Below, one piece after another: positions 8,056-14,605 of a stretch of 33,264 nt of DNA. Position numbers and translations under genes: made by a program. The notes below the pieces were generated by a model, which was not told the origin of the DNA, ran no database searches, and saw only the letters and a program-made list of their open reading frames with translations. This DNA comes from an uncultured Prevotella sp. (GTDB lineage: Bacteria; Bacteroidota; Bacteroidia; Bacteroidales; Bacteroidaceae), in the NCBI GenBank assembly GCA_945787895.1, contig CALZJQ010000016.1, positions 1-33,264 on the forward strand. The letters run 5' to 3'. Numbering within the stretch: the stretch's first letter is position 1; each line of letters opens with the position of its first letter.

Positions 8056-8553
8056 TTATTTATCTCGATTTAATCTTTCAAAAGCCTTTTGCTTGTCGAT
8101 TTTTATTATGTCTGCCACTTCCCCAAGGAATTCCCTTTCATCGTCGGTAACAACACCATCTGCTTTGAGGACTCCAACTACTTCATCTATAATGCGTATC
8201 TTTTCATCTTCATCATTTGGAATAAACATTGAGGCTTTATTTGCCATTGATTCTTCAATAATTGCCTTAACTTGCTTTTCGCTGAGTCTTCTACGCTTTA
8301 CATATTCTCTGATATATTTGTTTTCCTCTTCACTGTTGTTTCCATCTGTAAGTGACGCATAAAATAGGAGTCTAAGAATAGTCTCGTCTGTCAATCCTAC
8401 TCCAGCTTTAGAATTATCTTCAGACAACGCTTTTCCCAAGCCTTGAAGGCAAAGACCAACTATGACCACAACCCAGGATACCCAACCATCAATAAAGAAT
8501 GCACCGGCAATAACCGCAATAATTCCAAAAAGGAAAAATACTAATCCAATCAT
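8056..8553 (-). CDS. TerB-like membrane protein
   Basis: I chose ATG at 8551-8553, which gives a 165-aa protein starting MIGLVFFLFGIIAVIAGAFF; a TTG 36 nt upstream lies inside a dispersed repeat and adds a poor N-terminus. Two hydrophobic helices (about 1-20 and 24-40) are followed by a helical domain (57-155) resembling TerB/DjlA N-terminal domains: LLFYASLTDGNNSEEENKYI, then IIDEVVGVLKADGVVTDDER, with the acidic residues (Asp70, Asp122, Asp127-128) that bind metals in TerB-like folds. TerB-like proteins are often tied to membrane stress or defence modules. It is the first gene of the minus-strand lipoprotein cluster, which suggests it works with those envelope proteins. Confidence 0.85.
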   Translation of the reverse strand: MIGLVFFLFGIIAVIAGAFFIDGWVSWVVVIVGLCLQGLGKALSEDNSKAGVGLTDETILRLLFYASLTDGNNSEEENKYIREYVKRRRLSEKQVKAIIEESMANKASMFIPNDEDEKIRIIDEVVGVLKADGVVTDDEREFLGEVADIIKIDKQKAFERLNRDK

Positions 8554-8574
8554 AATACAAAAGTTTATATTTTG

Positions 8575-8604
8575 CCTACGTCCTTTCAAGCGATTCAGCG
8601 TTTT
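8575..8604 (-). repeat. Dispersed 30-bp upstream repeat, copy 2
   Basis: This copy of the repeat at 704-733 differs at two positions. It lies 21 nt upstream of the chosen TerB-like start and downstream of the predicted promoter, so it would be part of the 5' leader of the lipoprotein-cluster mRNA. Confidence 0.6.
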
Positions 8605-8773
8605 CTTGGTATTAAATCTTTGTTATTTTGCATTGGCTGAAGTTTCGTTGAGCTTCTACCTTTTCGTTGTTCGGTTTTACGGTCGTATGGTTGTTTCGTT
8701 TTGGGGGGCAGCGCTCTATTTTGCATAACCGAACGACCTCAAAACCATCAATAACAGAGCAAGTAATTACTTG

Positions 8774-8806
8774 CAAAAGTAGAATCATTGAAATATCAGC
8801 AGCAAA
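8774..8806 (-). promoter_or_regulatory. Predicted Bacteroidota promoter for the TerB/lipoprotein cluster
   Basis: On the minus strand TTTG (8803-8806) precedes TACTTTTG (8774-8781) with a 21-nt spacer, matching the Bacteroidota -33/-7 consensus. Transcription would start near 8768, leaving a leader of about 215 nt that contains the dispersed repeat. Confidence 0.6.
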
Positions 8807-8905
8807 TTTATTAATTATTTCCGAAAACGTCTTGGTTCAATTTGGTTCAATTTTGCGTTCACGCAAAAAACAAGTGAAAGGGTGTGGCGTGTAAGAAAAA
8901 AAACG

Positions 8906-8913
8906 TAACTTTG
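8906..8913 (+). promoter_or_regulatory. Predicted -7 element for the HTH-like gene
   Basis: TAACTTTG followed by CA is a strong -7 match. The expected start site is only about 12 nt before the ATG at 8932, so the mRNA would have a very short leader. A clear -33 TTTG is not visible. Confidence 0.55.
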
Positions 8914-8931
8914 CACAACAAACAATTGTCT

Positions 8932-9504
8932 ATGGAATATAATAAGGAAGACATAAAGAGACTGACGGCGCAGGTGGAGAAGGTGGTGGGGAAGAAAATA
9001 TCAGGTCCTCGCGACTTTGATTTTCTTTCACGTCAGGTGGAGGGATATACCGGCGAGACTCTATCTGTGAGCACACTGAAAAGGGTTTGGGGGTATATTC
9101 CGTCAGGAAGCAGGCTGAGCCGTTATTCGCTCGACGTGCTTGCGAGGATGGCGGGGTATGCGGGATGGGAGGCTTACGTCGCCGGCGTGAATGGCGGGGA
9201 CGTAAGTTTCCGGATTGTGCATCGCAAGCTGTTTACTGATTCGCTGGAGTATGGTGACAGGGTGAAGCTTGTGTGGAGTCCCGACCGTGTGGTGACGACA
9301 AGGTATGAGGGGCAGAATATGTTCACCGTGGTTGAGTCGGAGAACAGCAAGCTGTGTGTCGGCGACACGTTCCGCTGCGGCTTGTTTGTTGACCATGAGC
9401 CTTTGTATCTCACGGGGCTCTTCCATCCCGGAATGCCTGTCAGCGACTATGTCTGCGGCAAATCGGGGGGGGGTAATTTGGCACGTTCTCGACAAGCCGG
9501 ATGA
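8932..9504 (+). CDS. HTH-like putative DNA-binding protein, frame altered near 3' end
   Basis: The start ATG at 8932 (MEYNKEDIKRLTAQVEKVVG) fits the promoter; an earlier in-frame start would precede the predicted transcription start. Residues about 20-80 resemble a small helix-turn-helix domain often seen in Bacteroidales (FLSRQVEGYTGETLSVSTLK, RYSLDVLARMAGYAGWEAYV). The C-terminal part is beta-rich. Near the end lies a run of nine G (9465-9473). In the given sequence the frame finishes GGGNLARSRQAG; with one G fewer it finishes GGVIWHVLDKPDEQ, stopping at 9509-9511, which looks more like a natural end. So the gene may be shifted by a sequencing error or may vary in phase. The target is unknown; it is divergent from the TerB cluster and could regulate it. 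Confidence 0.7.
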   Translation: MEYNKEDIKRLTAQVEKVVGKKISGPRDFDFLSRQVEGYTGETLSVSTLKRVWGYIPSGSRLSRYSLDVLARMAGYAGWEAYVAGVNGGDVSFRIVHRKLFTDSLEYGDRVKLVWSPDRVVTTRYEGQNMFTVVESENSKLCVGDTFRCGLFVDHEPLYLTGLFHPGMPVSDYVCGKSGGGNLARSRQAG

Positions 9505-9719
9505 GCAGTGATGAGCTTGTTTACTCATTGTCATGGCGAGACAAGGAGGGATGTTGCCCCTGACTTCATCATTTTTGCACACCATCACGTAGCGCATATT
9601 GAAAATCAATTAGTTATGCAAAAAAATGGGTGACTTAGGGTGACGCATTGATGAATTAGGGAAGAATGTTACCTTTTATCCATCTGAAAGAAGAAAACAA
9701 TAAAAACACTTGGGGCGGG

Positions 9720-9833
9720 TTGTTGGTTGTGGGTTATAGGTTATAGGTTTTGGGTTGATTAGTCTTGACTCTTGAGAATCCTCCATTAGACAAGCATTAT
9801 TAACCAAAAACCTACAACCCAAAACCAACAACC
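9720..9833. repeat. GTT-rich / AAC-rich imperfect inverted repeat
   Basis: A left arm (9720-9760) built of GTTGTTGGTTGTGGG and TTATAGG phrases faces a right arm (9801-9833) with ACCTACAACCC and AACCAACAACC. The RNA could fold back on itself. It belongs to the AAC/GTT phrase family found at many gene ends in this window. Confidence 0.7.
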
Positions 9834-9860
9834 ATACGCCAACGGTTTTTCCTGTTTTTT

Positions 9861-9995
9861 CCTTTGTGTCGTACAATGCCGCAGGCAGATGTAAAGTCTC
9901 AGTCAGGCATTGACAAACCGACCGACAGGGAGATTTGGCAATGACTGACTGAGACTTTACATCAAGGGCTCGGAGAGACCTGTACGACACAAAGG
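9861..9995. repeat. Nested 135-bp inverted repeat
   Basis: Outer arms of 15 bp are perfect inverted copies (CCTTTGTGTCGTACA at 9861-9875 and its complement at 9981-9995). Inner arms of 30 bp (9888-9917 and 9934-9963; first 18 bases GATGTAAAGTCTCAGTCA) match at 28 positions around a 16-nt loop. No coding frame fits. It may be a MITE-like element, a structured RNA or a strong bidirectional terminator. Confidence 0.85.
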
Positions 9996-10251
9996 TTGTT
10001 TTTTATGTTTTCTTCAAACCCTCCCAACCAGACACTACTCCCTATTTGGTGACGCATTGACGAAGTCAGGAAATATTGAGATTATGGCGGAATCTTCTTA
10101 CAAGGTGCTCTGCCGTGGGGCTGTGTGGCAGGAAAGTCGAGGATGATGTAGGTGCGTTGTCGTGTATTAGCATGGCGTTGTCGGTTCTTGTGATGCAAAT
10201 TTACATAAATATCTCGAATTATAAGCCAGTCGGGATAAAGAAATCGCATTT

Positions 10252-10409
10252 CTTGTCTTTGTCACGCAGATTTCGCAGGTTTTTTGTCTTTTTCACGCAG
10301 ATGACGCAGATTTCGCAGGTTTTTTTTGTCTTTGTTCCACAGATATCGCAGATTTACTTCACGTTCCATATCTGCGTCATCTGCGTTATCTGCGTGACAA
10401 AAGCAAGCG
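10252..10409. repeat. ACGCAGAT-type repeat array with foldback
   Basis: Phrases such as TCACGCAGATTTCGCAGG recur at 10261 and 10291, with a weaker copy near 10339, and are then inverted as ATCTGCGTCATCTGCGT up to about 10400. The whole forms an imperfect foldback. Similar short intergenic phrases are scattered through many bacterial genomes; a function is not established. Confidence 0.7.
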
Positions 10410-10506
10410 TATAGGGGAGAGAATCCGGGAGAATCTGCGGGCAAGGGGAAATAGGACAAAACGATCTCATGGATATTGCGTCGTAAAAGCGCCGTTATTA
10501 CAATGC

Positions 10507-10565
10507 AAAAGCGTTGATATTACCTTGCAAAAGCCAAGCTTTTACTCGGTAATCTCAACGCTTTT
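10507..10565. repeat. Hairpin with 18-bp arms
   Basis: AAAAGCGTTGATATTACC (10507-10524) pairs with 10548-10565 except for one mismatch; the 23-nt interior holds a second small hairpin (AAAAG/CTTTT). Runs of T follow on the plus side. It lies downstream of the large surface-protein gene and could help end transcription. Confidence 0.6.
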
Positions 10566-10717
10566 TCTATTGTACTGTCTTACAGGCATTTACAAATCGG
10601 TAAGAAAAGGGAGGGAATAGGACAAAATAATCATCGGCACATTCCTCCCCTCTCTTCTGCATACGTATGCGGAGTGTCGGCATACCCTGCTTTCCTCAGC
10701 AGGCGTGCCCTGCTTTC

Positions 10718-13435
10718 CTACAGCGTCATCTTGACCGTCCGTCCGCCCATCCTTACGATATACACGTAGTTGACGGGCATGGGAATGTACATCGTTCTGC
10801 CGTCCGACATCTCGCTGCGAAGCACTCTGCCTGCCGCATCGCATATCGTTACGGTCTCGCCTCGTGCTGCGCCACGGATGATTATCGTGCCGTGCCCTGC
10901 ATATATGCCGCTGCCATTGCCGTGGGCGGAGGAGATGCCGGTGTTGTCGCTGAACACGGCAGTGAGGGAGTTCTCGCCCTCAAGGCTGCTGATGGTCAGT
11001 TTGCCGTCAGCGAGGCGGTCGGTGACGTCAGTGTCGCCAAGCATCAGGCTTGTCAGTATATATCCCTCGTCAGCCGTGACGGTGACGGTGACGTCCGTGT
11101 TCTCTGCCACTTTCACGGTCTTCGTGTCGCCTGCTGATGTCACGGACTCGGCAGTAAGCCTGCCGCCCGGGGATGCGGTCATGGTCAGTTCGGCGAGTAC
11201 GGTGCCCTCGACGGTCATTTCCTTGACTGCTTCGAACTGCTGCCATACGGGGTCTTCCCTGACTGCTGCCTTCCATTCCTCGGGCACGTAGAGCGTAGCC
11301 CTGCCGATGATGTCGTCGAAGGCGTGCTCGCCTACTTCGGGAAGCGTGATTGTCCCGGCGGCACGGGTTGCCGTGCGGGGTGCGGCATTGCCAAGGGCAG
11401 AGGAGGGACTCTTCACGACGAGTTTCTCTAATCCCGTGCAGCCCTCAAAGGCATAGCTGCCAATCTTGTTCACCGTTGATGTCAGCGTCACGCTCTTCAG
11501 CTTACTGCTTCCGCTGAACGCACGCTTGTCGATGGCTGTCACCTTGTAGTCAGTGCCGTAGTATGGCACTGTCTCGGGCAGTTTCAGGTCGCCGGTATAG
11601 TGCTTGTCGTTGTAGAAGTAGTCGAGATTCCTTACCGTCACCTCTTTCAAATAGTTGGCATCCCACCGCTTCTCGTAGCATACGTTGTCGTACATGAACA
11701 CGCTCGGAATGATGTAGTAGAACGAGGCGGAGAGGGTGATGTCTTCTGTTACCTCATAGTTGACCGTCGCTCCCTGTTGCTGCACGTTGTCAATCTTCAG
11801 CCACGAGAAACCGTAGCCGGAATCGGCAACGGCCTTGATGGTGATTTCAGTGCCGTAAGGGACGGATATGCGGTTGTCTGCATCGGGGGTAAGCATTTCA
11901 ACTCCCTGATATACTTCTATCTTTCCGCAGGACGTAGGAGTGACGGTGATGGTATTAGTGACCACATCCGGCTCTGCCGTGACAGTGATTGTGACCGGTC
12001 TGTAGTGCATATAGAAGGTGTATGTGTCACTGTCAGCGGTAGTCGGTATAAGCGTATCATCGTCCTTGCTCGTCACTGTAACCGACTTAATCTTGTATCC
12101 CTTATCGGCGACTGCCGTAAACTGGACTACTTCTGCGTAATTCGCTGTCGGGGAGGCAGCCGCCTTGTCGATGAGGGTAAGGGAGACGTGCTCGCCCGCA
12201 GCAAGGGTTATCTCTCCGCCGCCGATATACTTGTATGCCGGCAGCAGGGAATCTTTGCCGCAGAATGACATAAAGGTGTCGTAGGAGCAATGGACTCCAT
12301 TGCGGATGTCCGCCCCGGTTTCTCCCAGCAATATGGAGGCGTAGTTGGAGTGTACCGCCCAGTTTTCGGGATTGTCGATGACTCCGATGACGGTGCCCGA
12401 GGCTGTCGCAGCCGTGATACCGCCGATATTCAGTGCCAGACATTGTTGGAGGGAGGCGGTGAAGTCGGCATCCTTGTCGGCAACGCTGCCGCATATTCCT
12501 CCCGCATATCCCTGAGAGTCTATCGTGCCGAGGGCGTAGCTGTCCTGCAAGGTGCCGCCGGTCATCGCACCGGAGATACCGCCTGCCGCCTGTGAGGCAC
12601 TGACATTGGCGGAGGAACGGGAGCTATTTATTTGGGATGTCACGGCAAGACCTGCTATTCCTCCGCAGCAACAGCCTGCGGTGACACTGCCGCTGCTCTG
12701 GCAATTCTTCAGGAAGCCGTTTATCATGTAGCCTGCAATGCCTCCTGCGGACTGATATGCCGACTCGAGGGCAGGGTCAATCTCCTGCGGAGCAAGCGTG
12801 GAAACCTTACTTTCCGATACCGAGCAGTCGGTGATGGTTACTCCGTCGCAGTATCCGGCTATGCCGCCTGCGATGAAACCGCATATTTCTGCCCCTGCAA
12901 CGGTAAGGTTGATAATCTGCGGAGCCTCGGCAGCACCGGGAGCCACGTAGCCGAACAGTCCTGCAAAGTCTCCCTTTGTCACCGTCACACCGCTGATGGT
13001 GTAACCGTCACCGTCGAAGATTCCGCCAAAGGCGTTGTATTGCGAACTGCCTATGGGAGACCATTGGGTGTCAAATTCCGTAACGCCGGCGGGTGCGGCA
13101 CTGAGGTCTATGTCGGCGGCAAGACGGATGGTGCTGCCGGCAAAGCCGGGTCTCTCGGGCGCATTCGCCACCTCCTTGGACTCAAGGGCATAGTTGGTGG
13201 CGTATGCCACCCATGCCAGTCCGCGGGCGGTGTGGATGGTATAGACCCTCCGGCCGTCGCTTTCGGTGGACAGTGCGATGTCCTGAACGCCGTCGTCTCC
13301 TGTAAAGCTGGCTCCCTCGCCAAACCACTCCCACGTCATGGGAGCATAGTCGTCCTGTCCCCACGCTGCCGTGTTGAAGCGGAAGAGTGCAGTCAGGGTG
13401 ATGAGAATGCAGAATGATAGTCGTGATGTCTTCAT
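10718..13435 (-). CDS. Secreted surface protein with GLUG, BspA-like LRR and T9SS-type C-terminus (905 aa)
   Basis: The start at 13433-13435 gives a signal peptide MKTSRLSFCILITLTALFRF ending near AAWGQ; the longer frame upstream has no signal and runs past the promoter. After an N-terminal region come several GLUG-like repeats (about 130-320: GGIAGYC, GGIAGYM, GGIAGLA, GGISGAM, GGICGSV), two or more Listeria/Bacteroides-type beta repeats, a BspA-like leucine-rich piece (AIDKRAFSGSSKLKSVTL, IGSYAFEGCTGLEKL), and a final domain ending in VYIVRMGGRTVKMTL. That ending resembles the C-terminal sorting domain used by the type IX secretion system, so surface export is likely. It is GC-rich for the window. 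The probable role is adhesion or binding to host or dietary glycans, by inference from domain type. Confidence 0.85.
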   Translation of the reverse strand: MKTSRLSFCILITLTALFRFNTAAWGQDDYAPMTWEWFGEGASFTGDDGVQDIALSTESDGRRVYTIHTARGLAWVAYATNYALESKEVANAPERPGFAGSTIRLAADIDLSAAPAGVTEFDTQWSPIGSSQYNAFGGIFDGDGYTISGVTVTKGDFAGLFGYVAPGAAEAPQIINLTVAGAEICGFIAGGIAGYCDGVTITDCSVSESKVSTLAPQEIDPALESAYQSAGGIAGYMINGFLKNCQSSGSVTAGCCCGGIAGLAVTSQINSSRSSANVSASQAAGGISGAMTGGTLQDSYALGTIDSQGYAGGICGSVADKDADFTASLQQCLALNIGGITAATASGTVIGVIDNPENWAVHSNYASILLGETGADIRNGVHCSYDTFMSFCGKDSLLPAYKYIGGGEITLAAGEHVSLTLIDKAAASPTANYAEVVQFTAVADKGYKIKSVTVTSKDDDTLIPTTADSDTYTFYMHYRPVTITVTAEPDVVTNTITVTPTSCGKIEVYQGVEMLTPDADNRISVPYGTEITIKAVADSGYGFSWLKIDNVQQQGATVNYEVTEDITLSASFYYIIPSVFMYDNVCYEKRWDANYLKEVTVRNLDYFYNDKHYTGDLKLPETVPYYGTDYKVTAIDKRAFSGSSKLKSVTLTSTVNKIGSYAFEGCTGLEKLVVKSPSSALGNAAPRTATRAAGTITLPEVGEHAFDDIIGRATLYVPEEWKAAVREDPVWQQFEAVKEMTVEGTVLAELTMTASPGGRLTAESVTSAGDTKTVKVAENTDVTVTVTADEGYILTSLMLGDTDVTDRLADGKLTISSLEGENSLTAVFSDNTGISSAHGNGSGIYAGHGTIIIRGAARGETVTICDAAGRVLRSEMSDGRTMYIPMPVNYVYIVRMGGRTVKMTL

Positions 13436-13557
13436 ATCGTTTGTGATTAGTGTTTCGCCTTGCCTGTGATTAGTGTTCCCGACATGAATGCAGGACACGT
13501 TCCGCCGTGTAATCTTCCTTGCGAAAAGGTGTCGTGCGATTGTGTCACAATAATATG

Positions 13558-13588
13558 CAAAGGTAGCGCAAATCGTCGGATTATGCAA
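13558..13588 (-). promoter_or_regulatory. Predicted promoter for the GLUG/T9SS protein
   Basis: On the minus strand TTG (13586-13588) precedes TACCTTTG (13558-13565) with a 20-nt spacer. The leader would be about 115 nt before the ATG at 13435. Confidence 0.6.
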
Positions 13589-13645
13589 GTTTCATGGGTT
13601 TCAAGCTGTCTGTTTTTGATGTTTAGACAATTTTTGACGTTTAGA

Positions 13646-13675
13646 CAAAAAATCCCGACCTTGCGGGGTCGGGAT
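13646..13675 (-). terminator. Rho-independent terminator of the DUF3108 gene
   Basis: On the minus strand a 9-bp GC-rich stem (ATCCCGACC pairing with GGTCGGGAT, loop of 6) is followed by a run of T. It lies 30 nt past the DUF3108 stop and separates that gene from the surface-protein promoter. Next to it, at 13614-13648, a short direct repeat (TTTTTGA then GTTTAGACAA) occurs twice. Confidence 0.85.
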
Positions 13676-13705
13676 GTACGGTGCTATGGAGTGGCGGCCG
13701 TGCGA

Positions 13706-14500
13706 TTATTTCATCCCGCTGAGGAATGCCTTTGCAGAGCCGAAGCGCAGGAAGAGGTCGAGGCGTATGGGGACGTGACGCTTGTCGTCGGTGACGAAGA
13801 AGCGCACTATTTCCTTGTCCCTGCCGTCCTCCTTTTCTATATATGAGAGCACGAGACACTTGTATTTCTTCTCGTTGTCCGCCTTTACGGTCTCTTTGCC
13901 TTGATATACGAGCTTTGCCTTTACGAGTTCCGAACCGCCTGTGATGTCGATATTGATGGTGTGTCCTTTCTTCCAGTTCTTCGGGTCGAAGCTGCGGGCC
14001 CGCAGGAAGATGTTGAGCATGTCATAGACGCAGTGGTCGTAGGTTTTCTTTTCGTTAGTGATGGATCCGTCCCTGTGCTTGTGCTTCATGGTGACAGCGC
14101 ATTTTCCATTGGGGTATGCGTACCATGCTTCATCGACATAATATCGTTCTCCTTCGTGTGCTCCCTTACGATAGTATAGAGGAGCGAGCTGGTCTGTAGC
14201 ATAAACGAGCAGCGTGTCGCGCATTCTGAAGAATTTATCTACCTTGTCTGAGGTTCTGGTTATTAGGCTGCTGCGGAATGCTGGCTTGCCTTTATAGACG
14301 GTAGAGACGGTGGACATGGATGCTGTACCTGCCTTTACCCATATAAACTGCCAGTTGAAATAGAGGTTATAAGCGAGCACTTCACTCTTTCCGAGAGCGG
14401 TATTCTTCATGCTACACTGTGCCTGTGCTCCTGTAGAGAATACGAGAGCCTGCATTATCACTGCTGCTATGAGTGAAAATATTTTCTTTGTCTTGTTCAT
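13706..14500 (-). CDS. DUF3108 domain protein, exported
   Basis: The start at 14498-14500 gives MNKTKKIFSLIAAVIMQALV with a signal peptide ending near GAQAQ; an upstream start at 14527 would precede the likely start of transcription. The 264-aa protein carries the DUF3108 features: an early FNWQFIWVKAGTASMS strand pair, RMRDTLLVYATDQLAPLYY, a central YDHCVYDMLNIFLRARSFD segment and a late strand DDKRHVPIRLDLFL. Members are periplasmic or outer-membrane-associated proteins of unknown function in Bacteroidota and Proteobacteria. It has its own -7 element and a good terminator, so it seems to be monocistronic. Confidence 0.9.
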   Translation of the reverse strand: MNKTKKIFSLIAAVIMQALVFSTGAQAQCSMKNTALGKSEVLAYNLYFNWQFIWVKAGTASMSTVSTVYKGKPAFRSSLITRTSDKVDKFFRMRDTLLVYATDQLAPLYYRKGAHEGERYYVDEAWYAYPNGKCAVTMKHKHRDGSITNEKKTYDHCVYDMLNIFLRARSFDPKNWKKGHTINIDITGGSELVKAKLVYQGKETVKADNEKKYKCLVLSYIEKEDGRDKEIVRFFVTDDKRHVPIRLDLFLRFGSAKAFLSGMK

Positions 14501-14531
14501 GATGTGATTACTTTTGTTTTTTATCATGGTG

Positions 14532-14539
14532 CAAAAGTA
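14532..14539 (-). promoter_or_regulatory. Predicted -7 element for the DUF3108 gene
   Basis: TACTTTTG followed by CA on the minus strand. Start of transcription near 14526 would leave a 26-nt leader before the ATG at 14500. A good -33 is not visible. Confidence 0.55.
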
Positions 14540-14605
14540 TCAATTTTCGTTGGTCTTGCATTGGGGAAATCCCTATTCCTCCGGGGAAATTCCATAGATG
14601 TTGTG

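Larger units (their letters stand above)
8590..8931. other. Divergent intergenic region, no gene
   Basis: About 340 bp between the divergently transcribed TerB-like and HTH-like genes. It holds a minus-strand promoter (8774-8806), a plus-strand -7 element (8906-8913), and near 8634-8697 a minus-strand copy of a degenerate repeat also seen at 18385-18444 and 32561-32596. I see no supported coding frame. Confidence 0.6.
9512..10717. other. Non-coding repeat-rich region (about 1.2 kb)
   Basis: I find no convincing gene here; the few open frames are made of repeats and lack start context. The region holds two 25-bp direct repeats (core GGTGACGCATTGA at 9639-9663 and 10048-10073), a GTT/AAC inverted pair, a strong 135-bp foldback, an ACGCAGAT-type array and a further hairpin, each listed separately. 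It separates the HTH-like gene from the 3' end of the large surface-protein gene. Confidence 0.65.

Noticed and set aside
10076-10459. Frames over the ACGCAGAT array
   Set aside because: They are made of repeat phrases (FVFFTQMTQ, CVICVICV) and have no homologous look.
10667-13417. Several plus-strand frames opposite the GLUG protein
   Set aside because: Cys/Arg-rich antisense shadows in GC-rich DNA without start context or known domains.
13436-13588. Longer start of the GLUG protein (MHNPTICATF)
   Set aside because: It would begin at or upstream of the predicted promoter and hide the clear signal peptide starting at 13435.
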